Positions 31,684 through 40,436 of a DNA stretch of 64,000 nucleotides are shown here, in pieces (the stretch's first letter is position 1; the number at the start of each line of letters is the position of its first letter). A program made the translations under genes and the position numbers. The notes beneath the pieces were generated by a model, which was not told the DNA's origin, ran no database searches, and saw nothing but the letters and a program-made list of their open reading frames with translations. Origin of the DNA: Planctomycetota bacterium (lineage in GTDB: Bacteria > Planctomycetota > Planctomycetia > Pirellulales > Thermoguttaceae); the NCBI GenBank assembly GCA_029550925.1, contig JAKPGL010000001.1:1-64000 (forward strand). Reading direction: 5' to 3'.

Positions 31684-32607
31684 ATGCCTCCGGTACCCTA
31701 TCTTGGTGAACTGGCCGCTCTTGGAACCGCCGTTTTATGGACGCTTTCTACGTTGGCCTGGACTTCGGCGGGCCGATATGTGCGGGCGTTGCCGATCAGC
31801 TTCGTCCGGCTAGTGATTACCCTGCTGATGGCGGTGGTTTATCAGATGGTGGTTTACGGGACGCCGTTTCCCTTGGAGGCGGATGAGCGGACCTGGCGAC
31901 TGTTGGGTATTTCTGGATTTATGGGGTTTTTCGTAACCGATGTGTGCTTGTTTCACGCATTTCTATTGATCGGCCCTCGGATCGCCCTGCTCGTGCTTTC
32001 GTTGAGTCCGCCGTTGGCGGCGGTGATTTCCTGGGTTTGGTTGCAGGACGCATTGACGGGATGGGATTGGGGGGCGTTGGGATTGACGCTTGTGGGGGTG
32101 CTTTGGGTGGTCTATGAACAGCCGGATAGCTCCCGGTCGCTGCACTACATTCGACCGGAACGGTACGGGTTGGGATTGTTTTTGGCCTGTTGCGGGGCGG
32201 TGGGGCATGCGTTGTCATTGGTGCTTTCCAAGGATGGGATTGGAAATTACGACTCTTTTTCCGCCACGTATATTCGGGTGTTGGGAGCGATGGGCGGATA
32301 TGTGATTCTGATCAGTCTGCTGCGGCGCTGGCCGGAGATTGGGGCCGCCTTTCGACATCGGAAAGCGATGAAGATTTTGACGGCGGGTTCTTTGGTCGGG
32401 CCGTTTTTGGGAGTCGCCTTTTCGATGACTGCTCTTCGCTACGTCCCGGCCGGGGTGGTGGCCGCCATCTTGAGCACCATGCCGGTCCTGATCCTGCCGT
32501 TTGTGGTGCTGGTGTATCGAGAACGGGTTAGCCTTCGGGCGGTGTTAGGAGCGTTGCTGGCCGTGGTAGGCGTAGCCAGCTTGATGCTTAACCACCGCCT
32601 AGGCTAA
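31684..32607 (+). CDS. EamA/DMT-superfamily transporter
   Basis: 307 residues with ten predicted hydrophobic segments arranged as two five-helix EamA repeats. The first covers about residues 5-140 (WTLSTLAWTSAGRYVRALPI; FLLIGPRIALLVLSLSPPLA). The second covers about 160-300 (ALRYVPAGVVAAILSTMPVL; ILPFVVLVYRERVSLRAVLG). Members export or take up amino acids, nucleotides or drugs; the substrate cannot be deduced here. The gene stands alone, with a long inverted repeat just after its stop that separates it from the convergent transglutaminase gene. Confidence 0.88.
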   Translation: MPPVPYLGELAALGTAVLWTLSTLAWTSAGRYVRALPISFVRLVITLLMAVVYQMVVYGTPFPLEADERTWRLLGISGFMGFFVTDVCLFHAFLLIGPRIALLVLSLSPPLAAVISWVWLQDALTGWDWGALGLTLVGVLWVVYEQPDSSRSLHYIRPERYGLGLFLACCGAVGHALSLVLSKDGIGNYDSFSATYIRVLGAMGGYVILISLLRRWPEIGAAFRHRKAMKILTAGSLVGPFLGVAFSMTALRYVPAGVVAAILSTMPVLILPFVVLVYRERVSLRAVLGALLAVVGVASLMLNHRLG

Positions 32608-32610
32608 GAA

Positions 32611-32693
32611 GCTCTAACAAAACGAAGCCTCCAACGATTCGACCTATTCTCCCCGCTGGAGGAAGTGAGTAGGAAAGGCCGTTTTGTTAGAGC
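32611..32693. terminator. Long imperfect inverted repeat between convergent genes
   Basis: GCTCTAACAAAACG (32611-32624) and its exact complement CGTTTTGTTAGAGC (32680-32693) are the outer arms. CCTCCAACG and CGCTGGAGG form inner arms with one mismatch. The element starts 4 bp after the EamA stop and could terminate transcription in both directions. There is no clean T-run, and a decayed mobile element (MITE-like) is an alternative. Confidence 0.45.
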
Positions 32694-32823
32694 CTCTAAG
32701 AAGAACTTGTAAAGAATCTCCGCCGCAAGGCGACCATTGTCCTGCCGAGTCTTCTTGCCGGCAAACCTTGGTCCACAGCGGGCCGTGGAATTTTATCCGC
32801 GCGCCGTCCACTCAGGAGGGCGA

Positions 32824-33915
32824 TTACGGGGCGGAGACCAATTGGCGGAAGAATTTATACTTTGGCTCGGCGTCCACATCGACGATCGACAGATGGACCG
32901 CCATGAAGCGTTGGACTTCCCGTTTGTTATAGGGCGGATGGAAACTGTCGCCTTTTTGGAGGATAGGGGCCCGATCGGGCATTTCGCCGAAGGCCCGGTT
33001 GCCTGCAATTTGGCAGGGGAACCAGTGGCCTTTGCCTTCGTCGTCTTCTAAGTAGAACTCGGCGTAAGCGTGGCCGGGAACCCAGACGGTGCGGGCGGGC
33101 ACATCCTTAGCCCGGCAAATGGCGATAAAGGTATTGATCATATCTTCATGGTTTGCTTTGCCGTCTTTCAGCGCCGCCAACGGTCCTTTGAGCGGGCCGC
33201 GTTCCTCCTGGATTTTTTCCCGCACATAGTCATAGACGGCTTCCACCTGCTCCCAGGCGGTTTTTTTATCCTGGCCAATCTCCTTGGCCAACGCCCGGAT
33301 TTTCGGATTACGAGGGTCGATAAAAGGGCTTCCTCCTAGATAGGCAAGCATTTTTCGATCCATTTTCTTTTTGTTCGGCAAGACATAGATCGCCGGGTTT
33401 TCCGGCGCCAATTGCGTACTGCGGCGGATTTCGAAAATCACCACGGCCTTGGCTTCTTCGTTGGCCGCCAGATGGGGAATCCGGATCACCATGACCCGAA
33501 CGCCGCCGTCGGCGGTGATGTAGTCGATCTTGGCCGATTTGGAAATGTCCTCCTTGGCGACGACCACTTCCTGCTCGGGCCAATCGGAAGGGATCGGCGC
33601 ATACGCTTCGATGCCTTTGCAAGGGCCGTCGCCCGCTTGAATGGTGAGTCCTGCTTGCCAATAAAAGGTTTGTCTTTCTCCGAGCCGACATCCTTTGGCG
33701 TCGTCCTGCTTAAACTGGGCCCAGACTGTTTGCTCCAGGCCGACCCATCCCGAGATCGCCCAAAACATTCCCAGCAGAACCTTACCAGCCTGAACCAGGT
33801 ACGGGGAAACACGATCCAGCAATCGCCGCAGAGGGTTCCGATACATACCAATTCCCTTTGCGAAATAGTCGCCAGACATTTGGACAACGAGGGGAGTTTT
33901 TTGGAAACTACTCAT
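32824..33915 (-). CDS. Transglutaminase-like protein lacking the catalytic cysteine
   Basis: 363 residues, paralogous to the next gene upstream over its whole length. A basic N-terminus and hydrophobic core (KVLLGMFWAISGWVGLEQTV) ending in WAQ look like a signal peptide. An internal ATG at 33846 (MYRNPLRRLL) with AAAGGG before it would give a more usual leader length and is an alternative start. The transglutaminase core reads LKDGKANHEDMINTFIAICR, then ARTVWVPGHAYAEFYLE. At the position of the nucleophilic cysteine of the paralogue there is a histidine (H256, codon CAT at 33150-33148), while the second catalytic histidine (PGHAYAEF) is kept. Probably exported and not proteolytic or acyl-transferring; a binding or regulatory role is inference. 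Confidence 0.85.
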   Translation of the reverse strand: MSSFQKTPLVVQMSGDYFAKGIGMYRNPLRRLLDRVSPYLVQAGKVLLGMFWAISGWVGLEQTVWAQFKQDDAKGCRLGERQTFYWQAGLTIQAGDGPCKGIEAYAPIPSDWPEQEVVVAKEDISKSAKIDYITADGGVRVMVIRIPHLAANEEAKAVVIFEIRRSTQLAPENPAIYVLPNKKKMDRKMLAYLGGSPFIDPRNPKIRALAKEIGQDKKTAWEQVEAVYDYVREKIQEERGPLKGPLAALKDGKANHEDMINTFIAICRAKDVPARTVWVPGHAYAEFYLEDDEGKGHWFPCQIAGNRAFGEMPDRAPILQKGDSFHPPYNKREVQRFMAVHLSIVDVDAEPKYKFFRQLVSAP

Positions 33916-33952
33916 GGAACAACCTTCTCTCGGGAAAGACGAATGGGGCGGA

Positions 33953-34984
33953 CTACGGCGAAGCGGATTTTTCCGGCTTCGCAGCGGAGGCGGTTACGGG
34001 TTCGCAGACCAGCTTCAGTTGGGGTTCTGCGCCCGGTTGGAAATGGCTCACCACCAAAGTTTCCGGCAGGAATCGGACTACTTCGGTCTGGCGGGTGCGA
34101 GGGTTTCTGGCCTTCATCGCATCGCCTTTTTGAAGGATTGGTTTGGGAACGAGGATTTGACCGAAGGAGCGAGTCCCCGCCACTTCGCACGGGAACCATC
34201 GGCCCTCGCCCTTGGCGTCTTCCAGGTAGAACTCGGCCCATACATGGCCGGGCACGCGCACTGTACGGGCCGGAATGTTGTTGGCCCGGCAAAGGGCGAT
34301 AAACAGGGCGGTCAGTTCATCGCAATCGCCGGTTCCATCTTTCATGGCGGCCCGGGCGCCTTTGAGCGGCGAATCTTTCTCGTACTGAACGTGTTGCCGG
34401 ACCCAGTCGTAGAGGGCTTCCGCCAGAGACCAAGCTTCTTTGTGCTCTTTGGCAATCCGCTCGGCCAAGGCTTTAATTTCTGGATCATTGCTTTCGATCA
34501 GGGGGCTGGGCTGCAAGTAAGGGCGTAGGGAAGGAGAGATTTTCTTCGGATCAGGTGCTCGAAGTTCGGAAGTATCTCCCGGTTCTGGCCAGCCGATCTG
34601 CACTTCCAGGGTCAAAATTGCCTTGGCCTCAGCGCCTTTTTCGAGCCGGGCAATGTTGAACATCATCTGCCGACCCGCTCCCTCGACCATCTGATACCGA
34701 ATCTTGACGCCGGGGGAGATATCTTCCTTCAGAATCCGGACAGATTGTTCGGGCCAATCGGTGGGAATGGTGATGGCGCCGTTTAAACTGGAGCAATTGC
34801 CCACGGCCTGAATCACAAAGCCGAACCGCCATTGTTGGGTGGTTTTCCGAACCGGTAGATTTGGTTCAGCCGACGAAGTCTCCCCGCCGCTGCTAACTCC
34901 CAGCATCTCCGGGGAGGCCAAAAGCAATCCAGCGAAAAGCCACCGAACCAGAAGATTGCTCCATTGGGGGGGTGGATTGGCCAT
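33953..34984 (-). CDS. Transglutaminase-like cysteine protease-fold protein, exported
   Basis: 343 residues. A hydrophobic N-terminal segment (LLVRWLFAGLLLASPEMLGV) suggests export. The first half is a beta domain shared with the next gene (ITIPTDWPEQSVRILKEDIS). The transglutaminase core holds C221 in DGTGDCDELTALFIALCR and H247 in RVPGHVWAEFYLE. The usual third residue (Asp in WxPxDPT) seems replaced by Glu or Asp nearby, in RWFPCEVAG. Such bacterial transglutaminase-like proteins are mostly peptidases or peptide ligases acting on cell-envelope substrates. It ends 37 bp before the cysteine-less paralogue, so they form an operon. No strong Shine-Dalgarno. Confidence 0.87.
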   Translation of the reverse strand: MANPPPQWSNLLVRWLFAGLLLASPEMLGVSSGGETSSAEPNLPVRKTTQQWRFGFVIQAVGNCSSLNGAITIPTDWPEQSVRILKEDISPGVKIRYQMVEGAGRQMMFNIARLEKGAEAKAILTLEVQIGWPEPGDTSELRAPDPKKISPSLRPYLQPSPLIESNDPEIKALAERIAKEHKEAWSLAEALYDWVRQHVQYEKDSPLKGARAAMKDGTGDCDELTALFIALCRANNIPARTVRVPGHVWAEFYLEDAKGEGRWFPCEVAGTRSFGQILVPKPILQKGDAMKARNPRTRQTEVVRFLPETLVVSHFQPGAEPQLKLVCEPVTASAAKPEKSASP

Positions 34985-35318
34985 AAGGATTCAGCCAAAT
35001 GAGAGAAAACCAACTCGTTATATTGTCCCTATTTTGTGTGTTTTACCTATTCTATTGTAACTCTAAAATTTGCCCCTATGCCAGATTCGTCTCCGTTTTT
35101 GCCCGGCCGTCCTCAGAGAGAAAATACTGTAACTCTTTTAATAAAAAGGACTTAGAAGAGTAATCGTCCGATTTTAAGAGGAGTTTCTGCCGTCGAAGGG
35201 CTGCCGACAAAGCCTGAGAGGAGTGGAGGACTTCGGACGCAGAAGGGGAGACCAGCACCTCAAGGCCCCCCTTCAACTTCTTTGAGCAGTCCCTCTACCT
35301 TTTAGATCACCCTCTGGG
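34985..35318. other. Intergenic region with no recognised feature
   Basis: AT-rich by local standards near 35030-35160. A 66-codon open frame at 35076-35276 (minus) has no Shine-Dalgarno, no family resemblance and no signal or repeat, so it is not called. No promoter with both boxes was found. Confidence 0.5.
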
Positions 35319-37595
35319 TTACCAGAACAGCAGATACAATCCCAGGGTTAGCAGAACCACCACCACGCCCCAGCGTTTGGCGCCGGAAGAGGCGGCCAGT
35401 TCGATTTTTTCTTGCTGGGGCAGGCGAATGGGTTCCGGCAGCGGCCGGGCCAACGTCAACAGGCCCAATACCACCAAAACACCCAGGAAGGTAAGGGCCA
35501 TCCGGTCCAGGAAGGCCATTTCCGGGGCCAGCAATTTCAACAGACCATAGACGATCGGGCTGAACACTAGGCCCACTACGCCGCAGGCCCGGGGCGCCTT
35601 GGGAACAAACAACCCATAGATAAACACGCCTAAAACGCCGGGCGAAATAAAACCTTGAAACTCCTGGATATAGGTAAAGATGCCGCCGAAGGCCGGATGG
35701 CCCAACAGCGGAGCAATCAGGCAGCCGATCACCGCAAAAACGGCCACCGCCGTTCGGCCCACCAGCACCAAATGCGTTTGGGAAGCGTTGGGCACGAGGT
35801 ATTGGCGGTACAAGTCCATCGTGAAGATGGTCGAGGCGGCGTTGAGCATAGCCGCCAAGGAACTGATGACCGCCCCCAAAATGGCCGCCAATACAAACCC
35901 CCGAAGCCCCGGAAAGACCAACCGTTTGATCAGCAGCCCAAACGCCGAGTCATATTCATAGCCGATCAGTTTTTTGGCGATTCTAAATTGTTCTGCCTGC
36001 GGCAGGGAGGCGTTTTTAGCCTGGACGAGTTTGAGCAGGGCGTCGTTTTGGGCGGCCAGTTGGGCGCCGGCGGCCGCCGCAGCCGTTGGACCGGCCCCTT
36101 CCGCGCCAGGGTTAGCAGGTTGGTTTTTGGGCGTCCCTTCTGGGGCAGAAGGAGCAACCGGTTCTTTGGGCAGAGCCTCCGGGCCAAGTATCCGGCTTGC
36201 TGCCTGCCGGTTAAAACCGAGCATCTCGCGGGCTAGCTCTGGATACAGACCGGCAAAATCGTCGTTGAACTCAAACAGAGTGCGGGCGGTTTCCGGGCTG
36301 GTTTTCAGTTTTTCCCACTCGGCCAAGCCATCTCGATTGGGGCCGGTTTGGGCGTCCTGACGCATTTCTTCGCTAAAGAGGTTAAAGGCGATCATGCCGG
36401 GAAAAACGACGATGAACGGGATGAGCAGTTTCAGCCCGGCGGCAAAGACGACGCCTTTTTGCCCCTCGGCTAGCGAGCGTGAGCCGAGCGTCCGCTGCAC
36501 GATATATTGGTTCAGTCCCCAGTAATAGAAGTTAGGGATCCATAGGCCCAGGACCAGGGCGGTCCAGGGGACGAAGATGTCTTTGGCCGGCAGGACCATA
36601 TGGAGTTTGCCGCGGTTGAGACGCCAAAAGCGTTGGGCGCCGCTGGCCTGGGCCAATTGATCGGGCGGAGGCGTCTGCCCGGCTGCCTGGGGGTTCTGTA
36701 CGAGTACCTTGGGATGAGGTTGGATGTGCTGGGGATCGGCCTGGCCGAGGGCGCCTAAAGCCAGGACTAAAATGATAGCCCCGCCCAGGATCAGAGCGGA
36801 GCCTTGCAACAGGTCGGCCCAGGCGCAGGCTTTCAGTCCGCCGGCCACCACGTAAACGGCCGCCAACAGGCCGATCAGCCAAGCCCCGGTGGTCAGGTTG
36901 ATCGGCACGCCCCACAACTTGGCTCGTTCGACGGCTTCTTCTTCGATCGGCGATGCTGCGGAATGGGCTTGTTGGCCGGGCTGGAGATCGTCGCCCTTTT
37001 GGCCCGAGTCGGGGAGGTGCTCCGAACCGGCTTGGGCAGATGGGGCTGAACCGGTTTTTTCCTGCTCGGTCGGCGCCGGGTGGGCGGTTTCCGCTTTGGG
37101 AGCGGCGGCCGGGGCCGATTGCCGGGTTTCCTTGGCCAATACTTCGATCGTCTTCGCCCCGGAATAAATCACCGCGGCAATGGTAACCAGCACATAGATG
37201 ACCATCATCAGAAGCGACATGATACTTCGGGCGGCCCGGCTGAACCGATACTCCAAAAACTCTGGAATCGTGTAAACGCCGGTTCGCAAAAAAGCGGGCA
37301 GAAAGCAAAAGGCGACTACGACCAGCGTTACGGCAGCCATCCATTCGTAGCTGGCGATGGCCAGCCCTACATAATTGGCCGCCTGGCCCGACATGCCGAC
37401 GAACTGTTCTGTGGAGATATTGGCGGCGATGAGCGAAAAGCCGATCAGCCACCAGCTCAGGCCCCGACCGGCCAGGAAGTAGGCTTCGGTGTCCTTTTCA
37501 TGGCGGCTCATGCCGACGCCGACCGCGATGACCGCGGCAATAAACCCGAAAAACACCGCCGCATCCAACAGCAGATAGACCAACGGTTCGCCCAT
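35319..37595 (-). CDS. Sodium/solute symporter (SSS family, SGLT-like) with long low-complexity insertions
   Basis: 758 residues, about 200 longer than typical SSS transporters. The ATG follows AAAGGA. Family features are YFLAGRGLSWWLIGFSLIAA near 39-58, directly followed by NISTEQFVGMSG (sodium/substrate site region), and FYYWGLNQYIVQRTLGSRS near 357-373. LAAILGAVISSLAAMLNAAS with TIFTMDLYRQY near 569-600 is the classical C-terminal signature. The extra length lies in three hydrophilic insertions rich in Ala, Pro, Gln, Glu and Ser, at about 156-228, 286-325 and 411-545, all between predicted helices. The transport core is intact, so the gene should be functional. The substrate is probably a sugar or other small organic solute. 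Divergent from the SAF-domain gene. Confidence 0.9.
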   Translation of the reverse strand: MGEPLVYLLLDAAVFFGFIAAVIAVGVGMSRHEKDTEAYFLAGRGLSWWLIGFSLIAANISTEQFVGMSGQAANYVGLAIASYEWMAAVTLVVVAFCFLPAFLRTGVYTIPEFLEYRFSRAARSIMSLLMMVIYVLVTIAAVIYSGAKTIEVLAKETRQSAPAAAPKAETAHPAPTEQEKTGSAPSAQAGSEHLPDSGQKGDDLQPGQQAHSAASPIEEEAVERAKLWGVPINLTTGAWLIGLLAAVYVVAGGLKACAWADLLQGSALILGGAIILVLALGALGQADPQHIQPHPKVLVQNPQAAGQTPPPDQLAQASGAQRFWRLNRGKLHMVLPAKDIFVPWTALVLGLWIPNFYYWGLNQYIVQRTLGSRSLAEGQKGVVFAAGLKLLIPFIVVFPGMIAFNLFSEEMRQDAQTGPNRDGLAEWEKLKTSPETARTLFEFNDDFAGLYPELAREMLGFNRQAASRILGPEALPKEPVAPSAPEGTPKNQPANPGAEGAGPTAAAAAGAQLAAQNDALLKLVQAKNASLPQAEQFRIAKKLIGYEYDSAFGLLIKRLVFPGLRGFVLAAILGAVISSLAAMLNAASTIFTMDLYRQYLVPNASQTHLVLVGRTAVAVFAVIGCLIAPLLGHPAFGGIFTYIQEFQGFISPGVLGVFIYGLFVPKAPRACGVVGLVFSPIVYGLLKLLAPEMAFLDRMALTFLGVLVVLGLLTLARPLPEPIRLPQQEKIELAASSGAKRWGVVVVLLTLGLYLLFW

Positions 37596-37819
37596 GCCAA
37601 CTGTCCTTTCTCTCAGTCAAGACGCTGTTCGGAAACCAGGCCCTCTGGAAGTTAGTCGGCTAACAAGGGGGGTGTTCCCCGGAGCCCAGTCCTTTTCGGC
37701 TCCAAAGATGGGCAGTATATTACATAGAGTTGGGTTTGACAATCGTGGGAGCCGGAGCTTTTGCAAAGGCTCTTCATCCAAAGCCCTTACCTTCGTATGC
37801 CGAATATAAGGACCATCCC

Positions 37820-38107
37820 ATGAGCAGTGCTTCCGCGGACGATCCCCGTTTGTATCGCCTGGCGTCAGAGGACAACATTCGGGTGGCCTTGCAGGAGCTC
37901 CAGCCGGGCGAACGGATTCTGGTGGACGGCCAATGGATCCAGGTACAAGACCGGATCCCATTAGGACATAAAATCGCAGTGCGTCCGATTGCTCCGGGAG
38001 AAAAGGTGCTGAAATATGGTTGTCCGATCGGCTCGGCCGCTCAGCCGATCCAGCCCGGCCAACACGTCCACACCCACAACCTCCGCAGCGACTACCTGCC
38101 AAGCTAA
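37820..38107 (+). CDS. SAF-domain protein, UxaA/altronate dehydratase N-terminal-like subunit
   Basis: 95 residues from the ATG at 37820, preceded by AAGGA; the open frame starts earlier but without support. The sequence follows the UxaA N-terminal (SAF) pattern closely: NIRVALQELQPGERI, then IPLGHKIAVRPIAPGEKVLK, YGCPIGSAAQPIQPGQHVHT and HNL. In two-part altronate/galactarate dehydratases this small SAF subunit accompanies a larger catalytic subunit, which is not seen in the window. It is 225 bp from the divergent SSS symporter, so transport and breakdown of a sugar acid may be linked. Could also be a stand-alone SAF protein. Confidence 0.88.
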   Translation: MSSASADDPRLYRLASEDNIRVALQELQPGERILVDGQWIQVQDRIPLGHKIAVRPIAPGEKVLKYGCPIGSAAQPIQPGQHVHTHNLRSDYLPS

Positions 38108-38138
38108 CCCGGCCAAACGTTCCGCCTGACTGCACTAT

Positions 38139-39179
38139 TTACTGCACTTTGGAGGCGTCCACGGGGTAGCCGTCGCTGGAGGCGATCAGGCGTTGCCAGG
38201 TGAGGAACTTTTCGGGGGCGGAATCGAACCCGGGCTGGTATTGGGCGCCGGTTTCAATGAAATTGCTGACAAAATGTACACTGCCATCTGCGAAGGCCAC
38301 GAAGACGCCGCCGGTATGACAACTCCGAGGGGCAGCCTGGGCCGATACAGAACCGCCAGCAGAATTGAAGCACCCCATGCAGTTCCGTTGGAGTGTGTCG
38401 GTCCCCGCGGCGCTAACGACTTGATCGCAATTGGCCAGGTCATCGTCGCCGAAAGCACAGCTATTGGGTCGAACCACATAATTGGAGCCGTGCCGACAGA
38501 CTCCGCTGGAGCCGCACAGCCCCATGGCCCACACGCCGCGGCGGTCCGTGGGGTGCAGGCCGGCCCGCAGCTCGGCCACCATGATGGTATTGCTGGTTCC
38601 GTCGCGGATTTCCGAAAGCGAGATCGCCTGGTTCACATCCATAACACCCCGCTGCAAGTTGTTGTTCCAGCCCGTCGTGCTGGCCGGATAATCGTTGAGC
38701 ATGTTGGCGCCGTAGCAACCCCGCGCCCAATTGCCGCCGCTTTGGGAACACATCTGCCGGGCAGAAGAATCGCTCGGACACATCATCACCGAGAGCATCG
38801 TGCCGCGCAGAGTGGAATGGACCGGATCGGAAATCGGCACGCCCCGCTGGAAACTGTTGTACAAGCCGACTTGTTCCAGATACGGTAGGATGCAGATGAC
38901 CCAGTTTTCGCGCAGGATAGCGCCGTCCCAGGGGCTTTCACTGCCTATCCTGGTAATGGCGGGCGGGAAAGACTTCATGGCCGATTCGTAGTTCAGTAGG
39001 GCCAGGCCGATCTGTTTGAGGTTGTTTTGGCATTGGGCGCGTCGGGCGGCTTCTCGGGCCGCCTGCACCGCCGGCAGTAGCAGGGCGATCAAAATCCCAA
39101 TAATCGTGATAACCACGAGCAGCTCGACCAAGGTGAACGCATGTACTCTCTGCCCACGTCCTTTTCCCATGCCTGCCAT
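38139..39179 (-). CDS. DUF1559 protein with type IV pilin-like N-terminal signal
   Basis: 346 residues. AGGAGG precedes the ATG at 39179. Leader [14 protein letters not shown] is followed by [20 protein letters not shown] and the invariant [20 protein letters not shown]. The C-terminal HxnDG signature is [20 protein letters not shown]. Several cysteine pairs in the middle suggest disulfides and export. It is followed 31 bp before by the stop-to-start gap of the lipoprotein gene upstream on the same strand; the usual planctomycete pairing of DUF1559 with a small lipoprotein is thus kept, although here the lipoprotein gene comes first. Confidence 0.92.
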   Translation of the reverse strand: MAGMGKGRGQRVHAFTLVELLVVITIIGILIALLLPAVQAAREAARRAQCQNNLKQIGLALLNYESAMKSFPPAITRIGSESPWDGAILRENWVICILPYLEQVGLYNSFQRGVPISDPVHSTLRGTMLSVMMCPSDSSARQMCSQSGGNWARGCYGANMLNDYPASTTGWNNNLQRGVMDVNQAISLSEIRDGTSNTIMVAELRAGLHPTDRRGVWAMGLCGSSGVCRHGSNYVVRPNSCAFGDDDLANCDQVVSAAGTDTLQRNCMGCFNSAGGSVSAQAAPRSCHTGGVFVAFADGSVHFVSNFIETGAQYQPGFDSAPEKFLTWQRLIASSDGYPVDASKVQ

Positions 39180-39196
39180 CTTCCACCTCCTCCTAA

Positions 39197-39685
39197 TTAG
39201 GGACTCTTTTTGATTTTCAGTTCAAAATAGTTTCGGCCGCCTTTTTCCACAGTAACTTCTAGCGGCGTGGTCGAAACATTCCAGTACGGCTTGGGCACAG
39301 CCGGGAGCGGCTGTTCCATGGCGTCCACGGCAAGGACGGTTACTTTATGTCGGCCAATAATGGCACCGTCGCCGAACTGATAGGTGGTAAGCTCCGAAAA
39401 CGAGCCGTCGGGTTTTAGTGTCCCTTGGGCGGCTGTGGGATGGGCCTGACCAACCGGGGCGGCATCTTGCGGAACAAAAGCAATCCGCACCTGGCCTCCT
39501 TGGGGGACCTGGATCGGGCTGCCGTCCTCATAGGTAACCTTGCCCTGCACCGGAGCCAATCGAAACGGCGTATCCCCGCCGCAGCCGGCCCAGCCCACCA
39601 GAAGCAGCATCCCCACTAACCCACAGGCCGCCCTCCCACTACTTGGCCCAAAAACAACCGCCCCGATCCGATTGTCTCCATGCAT
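39197..39685 (-). CDS. Small planctomycete lipoprotein paired with DUF1559
   Basis: 162 residues from the ATG at 39685, preceded by AAGGAG. The signal peptide ends in a lipobox ([15 protein letters not shown]). The following [14 protein letters not shown] matches the common planctomycete lipoprotein opening, a transthyretin/carboxypeptidase-regulatory-like beta domain. The rest includes [20 protein letters not shown] and [16 protein letters not shown]. Such genes very often neighbour DUF1559 genes; function unknown. It is 17 bp upstream of the DUF1559 gene at 38139-39179 and likely co-transcribed. Confidence 0.85.
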   Translation of the reverse strand: MHGDNRIGAVVFGPSSGRAACGLVGMLLLVGWAGCGGDTPFRLAPVQGKVTYEDGSPIQVPQGGQVRIAFVPQDAAPVGQAHPTAAQGTLKPDGSFSELTTYQFGDGAIIGRHKVTVLAVDAMEQPLPAVPKPYWNVSTTPLEVTVEKGGRNYFELKIKKSP

Positions 39686-39866
39686 CGGCAGTCTCCTTGG
39701 AGGATTATGAGCCAACCTCTCCGTCCCATCTGCCGCTAGTTGGCGGCGTCAGGGCACCCCCCGCACCCTCCGCCAGGTTCCAAGACAGTCGAACTAGGAG
39801 AACAAGGGGCGCTTAATCCGTGGGCCAGAGAGGTTCGCCCCGCTCCATCTCCGGTTGGCAAACCTT

Positions 39867-40319
39867 CTAGCTCCGACTCATCCGTCTCCGATTCTTTATA
39901 TAATACCCGATTCCACCAAACAGGGCAAACCCTAGGGCCAAGCCAAAACCAGAAGGTTCCGGCACAAAGTTCACGTCGATCTCCCACAACGTGGTGGCAT
40001 GATAAGGAGATACCGGCGAAGGACGCAGCACAAGCCGAAGTGTGTCAAACGGCGCTACCGGCACGGTAAAGTTGCTCAGCCGAATCTGGGCGCCTACCCC
40101 GGCAGCCACCGTGGTATCTTTGTCGGAGAAAAGCATCTGGAAGCTGTTGTGGTCGTTGGACATTCCATAAAGAAGATCAAAGTCCCAGTATCGCCGATCA
40201 TCGCCCGCCCCGTAAATCGTGATCGTAATGTCGCTTAAGGGGCGGTTCATCGAATAGGCCTGGATCCCCGTTTGTGCAGGAATCCGGGGTTCCTGCATTC
40301 CGCTGAGATATGAAAACAC
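39867..40319 (-). pseudogene. Truncated PEP-CTERM protein remnant
   Basis: The C-terminal part is a good PEP-CTERM signal (VPEPSGFGLALGFALFGGIG then YYIKNRRR), preceded by about 90 residues of secreted-type beta sequence. The N-terminal end lacks a signal peptide, which exosortase substrates need. The frame upstream of residue 24 (EPRIPAQTGIQAY) is the translation of a degenerate family B palindrome at about 40262-40300. Only about 115 bp then separate it from the next gene. It appears to have lost its 5' part next to the repeat. A short functional protein starting at ATG 40250 cannot be excluded. Confidence 0.6.
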
Positions 40320-40436
40320 TGATGAGGCCCGAACAGGCCGTTTTTTTCAATTCCTCTTCTACTCGAAGGATTGTCTGTACACCACACGAACAACCGAGAG
40401 ACCTTTTCCGAGGACTTGATAGCAGGCAACCGCAAC

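Noticed and set aside
35076-35276. A 66-codon frame between the transglutaminase and SSS genes
   Set aside because: No ribosome-binding site, no signal or domain, and no operon context.
40320-40350. Terminator-like GGCC-CGAACA-GGCC followed by seven T on the plus strand
   Set aside because: The stem is only four to five pairs and no plus-strand gene ends there.
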